NCBI GenBank assembly: GCA_041667115.1
Contig: JBAYFO010000037.1
Coordinates: 1-36,371 of the forward strand
DNA: 36,371 nt
Source: UBA1563 sp041667115
GTDB taxonomy: Bacteria > Bacteroidota > Ignavibacteria > Ignavibacteriales > Ignavibacteriaceae
Direction: 5' to 3'
The translations under genes were made by a program, and so were the position numbers. The notes below the pieces were generated by a model. It was not told the origin of the DNA, made no database searches, and was given only the letters and a program-made list of their open reading frames with translations. This document shows, piece by piece, positions 1 through 7,315 of this stretch. Position 1 is the first letter of the stretch; every line of letters starts with the position of its first letter.

Positions 1-135
1 AATCTAAATTATATTGCAAAAATGGGGAAAAGCCACAATTCATCTTTTGTTATCTACCTAAAAAACATTGCTGATCCGTTTATTATCAGCCGGAGATATT
101 CTGCCGAATTACGTAAAAGGAAATTTAATAAGTAA
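1..135 (+). CDS. C-terminal end of a LytTR-type DNA-binding protein (partial)
   Basis: The frame is open from the first base and ends at TAA 133-135, giving 44 residues of a gene that starts left of the window. The fragment reads NLNYIAKM near the start and FIISRRYSAELRKRK near the end. This matches the end of a LytTR domain, where a 'VNLdxI' strand is followed by a beta hairpin and a closing 'xxVSRRYxxxLRxRL' helix. LytTR proteins bind DNA and are usually response regulators paired with membrane kinases of the LytS/YehU type. Neither the receiver domain nor the partner kinase is visible. The family call rests on pattern recognition over a short fragment. The alternative is a chance open frame, but 44 codons with a family-like ending make that less likely. 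Confidence 0.68.
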   Translation, partial: NLNYIAKMGKSHNSSFVIYLKNIADPFIISRRYSAELRKRKFNK

Positions 136-291
136 CTGCCTTGTTCATTTTTCCGATATTCAAGTCCTACAATAATTTTTAAACAAAAATTATACGTACT
201 AAGAATTTAAGGTTCTTAATTACCGCTTATTGCGTTTTTAGCCAATTTTCTTGCTTTTCATTTTGTCTTGTTCACTTTTTAGTCCACTTTG

Positions 292-945
292 TGGGACTTC
301 AGATTGACTTTGCTCACTTCCCACTTCATTTTGCGAGACTTTAGATTGACTTTGCTCACTTCCCACTTCATTTTGCGAGACTTCAGATTGACTTTGCTCA
401 CTTCTTACTTCGTTTTGCGAGACTTCAGATTGCCTTTGCTCACTTCCCACTTCGTTTTGCGGGACTTCAGATTGACTTTGCTCACTTCCCACTTCGTTTT
501 GCGGGACTTCAGATTGCCTTTGCTCACTTCTTACTTCATTTTGCTGGACTTCAGATTGACTTTGCTCACTTCTTACTTCGTTTTGCGAGACTTCAGATTG
601 CCTTTACTCACTTCCCACTTCGTTTTGCGGGACTTCAGATTGCCTTTGCTCACTTCTCACTTCGTTTTGCGGAACTTCAGATTGACTTTGCTCACTCCTT
701 ATTTCGTTTTGCGGAACTTCAGATTGGCTTTGTTCACTCCTTACTTCGTTTTGCGGGACTTCAGATTGGCTTTGTTCACTCCTTACTTCGTTTTGCAGGA
801 CTTCAGATTGCCTTTGTTCACTCCTTACTTCGTTTTGCGGAACTTCAGATTGGCTTTGTTCACTCCTTACTTCGTTTTGCGGAACTTCAGATTGGCTTTG
901 TTCACTCCTTACTTCGTTTTGCAGGACTTCAGATAGCCTTTGCTT
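292..945. repeat. 42-bp tandem repeat array (minisatellite)
   Basis: The core AGATTG/AGATAG recurs at 301, 343, 385 and so on to 931. That is sixteen occurrences spaced exactly 42 bp apart with no indel. The unit runs roughly acttcagattgactttgct followed by cacttcccacttcgttttgc and two more bases. Left copies favour ctcacttcccacttc, while right copies favour ttcactccttacttcg, so the array has at least two subfamilies. Because 42 is a multiple of three, both strands show repetitive open frames: minus unit SEQSQSEVPQNEVG, plus unit DFRLTLLTSHFVLR. The minus frame is broken by TAA at 604-606, and the plus frame opens only with TTG. I therefore treat it as non-coding. It lies between the 3' ends of two convergent genes. 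The rest of the gene-free stretch, 136-291 and 946-972, is AT-rich and shows only a weak AAGAA/TTCTT palindrome near 200-216. Confidence 0.95.
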
Positions 946-972
946 ACATTTCGCTTTTCAAGTTTCTAAAAT

Positions 973-2592
973 CTAATACAATCTCTTCTGTCGGATTCCT
1001 TTCGGAATTAATGCAGAAAATTCATTTATATTTTTTATCAAGAAATTTTTCTCAGAAGAATCAACTGCGTAAATCCCTACCTTCGTATCGCCAAAAATAA
1101 CGTTGCGTGGTATTTCCCATTCGGCTACTTTTATCCATTTGTTTGGAATGCGTTTGGATATTTCATTCCAGCCCGTTTGCAGTATTGCAATTTTAGCATT
1201 CGCCTTTTGGGCCCAATTATATAAATCTTTTTTTGTGTACCCTGTCCTCTTTCTAAACTCTATTGGTTCATTACTGCCCAAACCATAAGCGTCCAAAATT
1301 CTCGCATCCGAATAAAAGGATGCCGCGCCAATATCGTTTAAAACAATTGCGGAGTTGTTGTAATACTTATTAATAAAATTTGCGGCGGTAATATGTTCCA
1401 CAAATCTATCATTAGAAGCCTCGGTAACTTGTTTAAATGCAATTGATCCCCTTGCAATTATTGGCGCGAGCAAGAAAACTATTATCAAACCAAATACAAT
1501 TTTTTGCCATGATTTTTCAAATGATCTAATTTTGATTTCGATCATCGAACGCATTTGAATTATTGATGCTATAATAAAAACCAAAAACAAAAAGACTAGA
1601 TAGGCATCATATCTATAGAAGTATCCAACGTCGGCTACTTTAACATGCAAGATGGTCGTAAGCACGGTAATAAGTCCGAACCAAAATAGAAAATCATTCA
1701 TTTTTCGATTTACGCGAAGGAACCATAGACAGGCTGCAGAGATAATCATAAAAGAAAAGAGATACCCTGTGTGGAAACTATTGAATCCCGTTGTATAAAA
1801 TAGTTCATAAATCCACTTGTAGAATTCTTTTGAAGTTGAAAATCTTGCTATTGCTCCTTTAAGCAAAATAGAGTTTGGCAGGAAGTAGGCATCGTTTGAA
1901 ATAGAAAACAAACCAAATAAAATAATCGGTAATACCGAAATAATTAGAAACAAAAACGATAAAGAGAATCTTCTCCGTAAAAGAAGCAGTATAAAAACAA
2001 CAGTAATCAGAAACATCCCTTCGTAACGAACAAGCGTTAGTAAAAACGAAGTGAGTAAAAAATTCATATTTGTTTTTTGTGCCGGGGCGTCATCTACGTT
2101 TACGGATAAAATAATTGCAGCGTAATAAACAAACATCAAGCTTATGAATATTTGAAGAGAATGTTCCATTCCACCAAAGGCCAACGCCGGAAAAGCGGTA
2201 GTGAAAATTAAAATGAAGAGAGCGACTAATTTATAATACCATTTTATCCCGCTGGGAAATATTTTAGAACTTGTAAAGATGAGGACAGCCATTAAAAAAA
2301 GAACGTTCAAAACGAAAGGCATAATTTCGCCTGCTCCAAAAGCAAGATAACCAATGCTGAGCAACACCGGCCAGAGTAGAGAAGATGAAGAAGAGGAAAA
2401 ATAATCAGGACTAACCCCCCAATTTCCGTGAAATGCTAAATTCTTTGCTATTGAGAGATGGATGTATGCATCGTCCAATCCATAAATTAACATTCCGTTG
2501 TTTTCATTAATCGAGATGTAAAGAAATATTAACAGCGTAAAAATGAAACCGATAATTGCGACAAGAAGCGGGAACTGATTTTTAGAAAACAT
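973..2592 (-). CDS. GT-C-type polytopic membrane glycosyltransferase (ArnT/PMT-like), hypothetical
   Basis: This 539-residue integral membrane protein has about ten hydrophobic helices. After the first helix (about 9-27) comes GLDDAYIHLSIAKNL, with the acidic pair D40-D41, then a serine run and LLWPVLLSIGY. An Asp pair in the first external loop followed by an 'aYixlryakNl' helix is the hallmark of GT-C glycosyltransferases, which use lipid-phosphate-linked sugars and act on the outer face of the inner membrane. The C-terminal region (about 400-539) is soluble and contains NDIGAASFYSDARILDAYGL, a type of segment often seen in this superfamily. Donor and acceptor cannot be told from the sequence. 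AGGAG lies before the ATG and overlaps the end of the upstream toxin gene (11-bp gap), suggesting co-transcription from valS. Its 3' end faces the minisatellite. Confidence 0.72.
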   Translation of the reverse strand: MFSKNQFPLLVAIIGFIFTLLIFLYISINENNGMLIYGLDDAYIHLSIAKNLAFHGNWGVSPDYFSSSSSSLLWPVLLSIGYLAFGAGEIMPFVLNVLFLMAVLIFTSSKIFPSGIKWYYKLVALFILIFTTAFPALAFGGMEHSLQIFISLMFVYYAAIILSVNVDDAPAQKTNMNFLLTSFLLTLVRYEGMFLITVVFILLLLRRRFSLSFLFLIISVLPIILFGLFSISNDAYFLPNSILLKGAIARFSTSKEFYKWIYELFYTTGFNSFHTGYLFSFMIISAACLWFLRVNRKMNDFLFWFGLITVLTTILHVKVADVGYFYRYDAYLVFLFLVFIIASIIQMRSMIEIKIRSFEKSWQKIVFGLIIVFLLAPIIARGSIAFKQVTEASNDRFVEHITAANFINKYYNNSAIVLNDIGAASFYSDARILDAYGLGSNEPIEFRKRTGYTKKDLYNWAQKANAKIAILQTGWNEISKRIPNKWIKVAEWEIPRNVIFGDTKVGIYAVDSSEKNFLIKNINEFSALIPKGIRQKRLY

Positions 2593-2603
2593 AGTATTCG
2601 CTC

Positions 2604-2873
2604 CTATGGAAAATATTTGTAAATATCTTTTCTATGGAGTACGCGATAAAACACAATTTGATCCGCAGAACGCAGTTCTAAACCGATCCGGTAATCACCA
2701 ACACGCATGCGGTAAAAAGGAGAATTTCCTTTTAATTTTTTAAGATTTGGTAATTCAGATAAGTTGGTTACCTTTGGGAAAGAATCAAAAACTATTCTTT
2801 TAATCTTCCGCGCATCGTCTTCATTAAGTTTCTCTAAATCTTTTAGAAAAGCCTTCTTAAAACTAACAATCAA
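2604..2873 (-). CDS. RelE/ParE-family toxin of a type II toxin-antitoxin pair
   Basis: This 89-residue basic protein has the length and layout of RelE/ParE toxins. An N-terminal strand (MIVSFKKAFLKDLEKL) and an alpha-helical pair precede the KLKGNSPFYRMRVGDYRIGL sheet, with the terminal VLHRKDIYKYF. The 'yRxRvGdYRIgle' strand and the 'HRkdiYkxf' ending are family signatures. RelE members cleave mRNA in the ribosomal A site, whereas ParE members poison gyrase. The RHR-type basic residues and tail favour the RelE side, but the sequence alone does not settle it. The start codon overlaps the end of the antitoxin gene by four bases (ATGA), a usual arrangement for coupled translation. Confidence 0.85.
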   Translation of the reverse strand: MIVSFKKAFLKDLEKLNEDDARKIKRIVFDSFPKVTNLSELPNLKKLKGNSPFYRMRVGDYRIGLELRSADQIVFYRVLHRKDIYKYFP

Positions 2874-3061
2874 CTTTTTGATCCGGTTAACTTGACCGCT
2901 TCATCTAAGCTGATTTCGTCGTCATCCGCCACTTCATTCATTGCTTTCGCAATTCCATAATCAAGTAAAATTTCTTCAACTTTTTTGAATTGTTCGAAAT
3001 CAAGTATAACGCTTTTAACATTGCCGGCGTCATCAACCACAAATGATTTTGTAAGTTCCAT
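2870..3061 (-). CDS. Phd/RelB-like antitoxin of the type II pair
   Basis: This small acidic protein of 63 residues lies directly upstream of the RelE/ParE-like toxin, with an ATGA overlap. The N-terminal half (MELTKSFVVDDAGNVKSVIL) looks like the beta-strand opening of Phd/YefM-type antitoxins, followed by DFEQFKKVEEILLDYG, a helix typical of that fold. The last part, rich in Asp and Glu (VADDDEISLDEAVK), is a likely toxin-wrapping tail. AAGGAA precedes the ATG at good spacing. Antitoxins of this class normally repress their own promoter, but only 42 bases separate this gene from valS. It may therefore be carried on the valS transcript as well as on its own. Confidence 0.8.
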   Translation of the reverse strand: MELTKSFVVDDAGNVKSVILDFEQFKKVEEILLDYGIAKAMNEVADDDEISLDEAVKLTGSKS

Positions 3062-3103
3062 TTTATTCCTTTTTGTGAAAATTACATTACTCTATGAATT
3101 AAA

Positions 3104-5761
3104 TCAATTCAAATTTTTAAGAAGTTCATTCAACTTAACTAATTTATCTTTCCAGTCAGTCAGTTTTGCTCTCTCTTTTTCTACAATTTCTGCGGGAGCG
3201 TTCTTCACAAAATTTTCATTTGATAATTTTTTCTCAACTCCGCTAATGCTTCCTTCTAATCGACTAATATCTTTCAATAATTTTTCGCGTTCAGCGGCAA
3301 CGTCAATTAATCCTTCAAGTGGAATATAAATTTCGCAATTCTTAACTACTGCGGCAGTTGATTTATCCGGTTTTGAGATATCTTTACCGATGAAGACTTC
3401 ATCTGCGCGCGTTAATTTCTTGAAGTAGTTAATACTTGCAGAAAGATTCGCTTCCGTTTTTAAATACACAGAAATCGGTTTTGAAGGAGCGATATTCATC
3501 TCCCCGCGAATGTTTCGGATCGCAGTTACAACTTCCTGTAAGAAGTTCATTTCATCATCAACATTTTGTTTGATCAAGGTTTCATCAAACTTAGGATAAG
3601 CAGAAGTTGAAATACTTTCTCCATCATTTCTTTTTTCGATAAGCTGCCACAGTTCTTCGGTAACAAACGGCATAAAAGGATGAACAAGTTTTAAAAGATT
3701 TTCGAACAGCGATATCGCCCTTGTTAAGGCGGCTGATTTCACTTCTTCGTTATCGGAATAGAATTTTGATTTCGACAGTTCGATGTACCAATCGCAGAAA
3801 TCGTTCCACACGAACGAATAAATAATTTTGGATGCATTGTTGAACTCAAACTTCTCCATCGCGCGGTTCAACTCTTTTAACGTTTGATGAAAACGCGATT
3901 GGATCCATTCGTCAACAATATCAATATGTTTATCGGAAAGAGTTTTGTCAATTTGAATGGTCTGCGCGTTCATCAACAAAAATCTTCCGGCGTTCCAAAT
4001 CTTGTTCGCAAAGTTTCTGCCGATCTCACATTTCTCGGTTGCAAACAAAACATCCTGCCCGAGCGGCGCTAAATAAATTACAGAAAAGCGGAGCGCGTCA
4101 GCTCCGTATTCCGCAATCACTTCAAGCGGATCGGGAGAATTGCCGAGCGACTTGCTCATCTTGCGTCCTTGCAGATCGCGGATGATACTGGTGAAATAAA
4201 CATCGCTAAAAGGAATGTCTTTTTCAAAATATAATCCGGCGATGATCATTCGCGCCACCCAAAAGAAAATAATATCAGGAGCGGTTATCAGTGTATTTGT
4301 TGGATAATAATATTTTTTTTCTTCTCCGGTCTTAAATACTTCATGCGCCCAAAGCCAACTTGATGCCCATGTATCTAAAACGTCATCGTCTTGTCTAAGA
4401 TTTGTGCTTCCACAGTAAGGACATTTTTCCGGTTTCGTTTCCGCAACGATCGGCTGCTTGCATTCTAAATTACAATGATCATCACCAACGCAATACCAAA
4501 CGGGAATGCGGTGTCCCCACCAAAGTTGACGAGAGATGCACCAGTCCTTGATGTTTTCCATCCAATGTTCATACGTTTTTACCCAATGGTCGGGATGAAA
4601 TTTTATTTTTCCATCTTTCACAATATCGAGAGCCGGTTTGGCAAGTTCATCCATCTTCATAAACCATTGTTCGGAAAGATAAGGTTCTATCGGAACGCCA
4701 CCACGTTCGGAGTACCCGATGTTTGTTTGATACGGTTCAATCTTTTCGACCAAGCCAAGTTCTTCCATTTTCTTTACCACTAACTTACGGGCTTCGTACC
4801 GGTCGAGATGTTGAAATTCTTGCGGAACATTTTCATTTGTTGAAGCATCGGGATTAAAAATATTTATGACTTCGAGGTTGTGGCGTTGCCCCATGAGATA
4901 ATCATTAAAGTCATGCGCCGGAGTAACTTTTACGGCGCCGGTTCCAAATTCTTTATCAACATAATGATCTGCAAAAACCGGAATTTCTTTATTCACTAAC
5001 GGAAGAACTACAAGTTTTCCTACAAGCACTTTATAACGTTCATCGTGTGGATTAACCGCAATACCACTGTCTCCAAGCATGGTTTCGGGACGAGTGGTTG
5101 CAACGGTAATAAATTCATCTGAGTCTTTCACCGGATATTTGAAATACCAAATGCTTCCGTTTATTGTTTTGTAATTTACTTCCTCATCACTAATTGCAGA
5201 TTTGGAAACCGGGCACCAATTTACTAATCGATTTCCGCGGTAAATCTTTCCATCGTTATAAAGTTTAACAAATGCTTCAATTACTTTTTTGTAATAATGC
5301 TCATCCATCGTAAAGCGTTCGCGTTCCCAATCGCAGCTAACGCCAAGTTTCTTCAACTGCTGAATGATAATGCCGCCGTATTTCGTTTTCCATTCCTGAC
5401 AATGCTCTAAAAATTTATCGCGACCGATTTTATGTTTATCAATTCCTTCATCTTTTAAAAATTTTGTAACTTTGCTCTCAGTGGCTATTGATGCGTGATC
5501 TGTTCCCGGCACCCAGCAAGCGTTGAATCCTTGCATCCTTTTTTGGCGGATAAGCACATCTTGAAGTGTGTTGTTTAAAATGTGTCCCATTGTTAACATA
5601 CCGGTAATATTCGGCGGCGGGATAACGATGGTGTAAGGTTCTTTTTCGTTATCAACTTCCGAATGAAATATTTTATGTTTCAACCAGTAGGTGTACCATT
5701 TATCTTCAGCTGATGCGGAATTATATGCTTTGGGAATTTCAATTGTGTTTTGGGGATCCAT
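3104..5761 (-). CDS. valS: Valyl-tRNA synthetase
   Basis: This 885-residue class I synthetase charges tRNA-Val with valine and edits misacylated threonine. PPPNITGMLTMGH (48-60) holds the HIGH-type motif and GRKMSKSLGN holds KMSKS (K534-S538). An editing insertion is present (TTRPETMLGD, DHYVDKEFGTGAVKVTPAHD). A zinc-type cluster, CNLEC and CPYC, lies upstream of DDDVLDTWASSWLW. The C-terminal 65 residues form the leucine/lysine-rich coiled-coil arm (EREKLLKDISRLEGSISG) that contacts the tRNA. The length is normal for Bacteroidota enzymes. One oddity is that the first residue of HIGH is Thr (TMGH) where most ValRS have His. It is the first gene of the minus-strand group 5761-973, with a TAnnTTTG-type promoter element about 32 bases upstream. 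Confidence 0.98.
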   Translation of the reverse strand: MDPQNTIEIPKAYNSASAEDKWYTYWLKHKIFHSEVDNEKEPYTIVIPPPNITGMLTMGHILNNTLQDVLIRQKRMQGFNACWVPGTDHASIATESKVTKFLKDEGIDKHKIGRDKFLEHCQEWKTKYGGIIIQQLKKLGVSCDWERERFTMDEHYYKKVIEAFVKLYNDGKIYRGNRLVNWCPVSKSAISDEEVNYKTINGSIWYFKYPVKDSDEFITVATTRPETMLGDSGIAVNPHDERYKVLVGKLVVLPLVNKEIPVFADHYVDKEFGTGAVKVTPAHDFNDYLMGQRHNLEVINIFNPDASTNENVPQEFQHLDRYEARKLVVKKMEELGLVEKIEPYQTNIGYSERGGVPIEPYLSEQWFMKMDELAKPALDIVKDGKIKFHPDHWVKTYEHWMENIKDWCISRQLWWGHRIPVWYCVGDDHCNLECKQPIVAETKPEKCPYCGSTNLRQDDDVLDTWASSWLWAHEVFKTGEEKKYYYPTNTLITAPDIIFFWVARMIIAGLYFEKDIPFSDVYFTSIIRDLQGRKMSKSLGNSPDPLEVIAEYGADALRFSVIYLAPLGQDVLFATEKCEIGRNFANKIWNAGRFLLMNAQTIQIDKTLSDKHIDIVDEWIQSRFHQTLKELNRAMEKFEFNNASKIIYSFVWNDFCDWYIELSKSKFYSDNEEVKSAALTRAISLFENLLKLVHPFMPFVTEELWQLIEKRNDGESISTSAYPKFDETLIKQNVDDEMNFLQEVVTAIRNIRGEMNIAPSKPISVYLKTEANLSASINYFKKLTRADEVFIGKDISKPDKSTAAVVKNCEIYIPLEGLIDVAAEREKLLKDISRLEGSISGVEKKLSNENFVKNAPAEIVEKERAKLTDWKDKLVKLNELLKNLN

Positions 5762-6055
5762 TCTCTACTCTTTCATTATCAATATTTGAATGCAAATATA
5801 ATGAAAATTTTGTTCGCGTTAGAAACCCGAATGGTTGAATGTCTGAACGATTGAACGTGACTTATAATCAATTAAAGACTGGCTTCATTCATCTATTTGT
5901 CTATCTAGTCACTTGTTTTTATTATTGACTTTCCATGGATGGATTTCAAGCCTTAGACCTTGCCTCTATATTTTTTTAGGTTCATTCAAAAAAATAAAGT
6001 AATTTTACCGTCCGTAAAAAATGAAACTATCCATTCACATTAATGAAGAAAAATA
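5762..6055. other. Divergent intergenic region between valS and the DMT-like gene
   Basis: These 294 bases hold the valS promoter element and a short run of near-identical 8-base words at 5829-5857 (TTGAATG, TCTGAACG, ATTGAACG). The remainder is AT-rich without a convincing frame or hairpin. The promoter for the plus-strand gene is expected here but is not recognisable. Confidence 0.5.
5793..5800 (-). promoter_or_regulatory. Bacteroidota-type -7 element for valS
   Basis: On the minus strand the bases read TATATTTG, a full match to the TAnnTTTG -7 consensus of the Bacteroidota primary sigma factor. They lie 31 bases before the valS ATG, so a start site about 25 bases upstream of the gene is expected. 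A convincing TTG at -33 is not evident. That this organism uses the Bacteroidota consensus is inference. Confidence 0.5.
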
Positions 6056-7252
6056 ATGGAATTGATTTTACTTTTTCTTTGGGTGATGATCATAAATGGC
6101 GGACTAAGCGGGCAGTACATCCTTAATTGGATGGGCAACCAGCCGGAATATGTCGGCAATAAAGCAGTTGGTGTATCTCCCGGAGTGATGACCTGGTGGC
6201 GAGAACTTTCAAAACTTGTGTGGGCTTTGATAGCCGTTATTGTAGAAGTAGCCCGTGGGAAAAAATTAAAATATTTGTGGCCGGGAGTGATCTCTATGAT
6301 AACGATTATCATTTGCGCCTTTACCGGAGTGATCGAAAACATCGGCTTCTTTTATTTACCACGATATTACTCACCCCATCTTTTTGCACCGTATGTAAAT
6401 ATTTATTTAGTTTTTTTACCCTTCTTTGGTAAGATCGTATTTAATGCAACAATAAGAAAAGAACATTGGATTGGTGTGTTGCTAGTTGTTTTGGGGTTAG
6501 CAATTCCCTATTGGCCAAGAATATTCGGCGGAAATATTGATCCGAATACGATCCTTGATTCAACAGCAATTATCTGGATAATAATTATTAACCTCTGTTT
6601 GGGTTCACAGCAAATACTAAATAACAAAACGGTACAGACTGCATTTGCGGGCGTTGGTCCAAACGCTTTGGTATTATGGCGCGAAATATGGAAGATGATT
6701 TTCATTACTTCAGCATTAATTATTTTTCCGCTCATCGGAAGTTTTCTTCGCGCAAATATTCCCGACCAAGTGCCCATACAAAAATTTGAGACTCGTGTAC
6801 TTGCAAAACTTGATGAATCTAAAAAAGAATTCGTCTTAGCTAATTATACTAAAACTGCAACTTCGTACGAAATCAAAAAGGATCTGCCTGTCGCTGTTGA
6901 AAAGAAAATCGAAAAGGTTTTTATCTCGGTTGAGTATCATAGATTTTTCGCATTGTTTGAAGGAAGTATACTACCAAACAACTGGCTTCCGATTCTATTT
7001 GTTATTGCTGCTGGGTTAACGGGATATATTTACAGTTTTGGATTCTTCAAACTTTCTAAATTTTCAGCTCACCTTTGGGTGCCTTACACAAATGTTTGGT
7101 TAGCACTACTTCCATTTATTATGCTTCTTTTTGGAAAAGATGTTACGGTATATCAAATAATTGGAGCAGTTGTTGTAACTGCCGGTTTAATGGTTGGTGT
7201 TTCCGATTACAAGCGGAATAAGGTTGAAGAGATTAAAAACAAACACGAATAA
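6056..7252 (+). CDS. DMT/EamA-like membrane transporter, hypothetical
   Basis: This 398-residue polytopic membrane protein has two similar halves. Each half contains a Trp-Arg-Glu motif (WWRELSKLVWALI, about 43-55; LWREIWKMIFITS, about 204-216) followed by a further helix set. A proline-tyrosine helix also recurs (LFAPYVNIYLVFLPFFGK; LWVPYTNVWLALLPFIM). This inverted or tandem duplication of about five helices per half is the layout of the drug/metabolite transporter superfamily, but I do not recognise a specific subfamily or substrate. A charged, soluble stretch of about 60 residues (around 235-295, rich in Lys and Glu) interrupts the second half, which is unusual. The gene stands alone, divergent from valS, and ends in a strong terminator. 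The ATG at 6056 has only a weak purine-rich ribosome site. Confidence 0.6.
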   Translation: MELILLFLWVMIINGGLSGQYILNWMGNQPEYVGNKAVGVSPGVMTWWRELSKLVWALIAVIVEVARGKKLKYLWPGVISMITIIICAFTGVIENIGFFYLPRYYSPHLFAPYVNIYLVFLPFFGKIVFNATIRKEHWIGVLLVVLGLAIPYWPRIFGGNIDPNTILDSTAIIWIIIINLCLGSQQILNNKTVQTAFAGVGPNALVLWREIWKMIFITSALIIFPLIGSFLRANIPDQVPIQKFETRVLAKLDESKKEFVLANYTKTATSYEIKKDLPVAVEKKIEKVFISVEYHRFFALFEGSILPNNWLPILFVIAAGLTGYIYSFGFFKLSKFSAHLWVPYTNVWLALLPFIMLLFGKDVTVYQIIGAVVVTAGLMVGVSDYKRNKVEEIKNKHE

Positions 7253-7264
7253 ATTTTCTGCCCC

Positions 7265-7297
7265 AAAAAAAGCCCGACAATTGCCGGGCTTTTTTTA
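7265..7297 (+). terminator. Rho-independent terminator after the DMT-like gene
   Basis: The arms AGCCCG (7271-7276) and CGGGCT (7285-7290) are flanked by six A on the left and a T run on the right, 18 bases after the stop codon. The A and T flanks make it effective in both directions, so it may also serve the minus-strand AGE-family gene that ends at 7316. Confidence 0.92.
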
Positions 7298-7315
7298 GTT
7301 AGCTTTCATCAAAAT

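Noticed and set aside
241..492. An 84-residue minus-strand repeat peptide
   Set aside because: It starts inside the array and the frame upstream is broken by TAA at 604-606. I kept it only as a finding.
289..936. A 215-codon plus-strand frame across the minisatellite
   Set aside because: It begins with TTG without a ribosome site, consists wholly of the repeat, and ends only because the last copy mutates AGATTG to AGATAG. It looks like a by-product of a 42-base period.
292..945. CRISPR array
   Set aside because: The units are contiguous with no unique spacers, and the period covers the whole unit.
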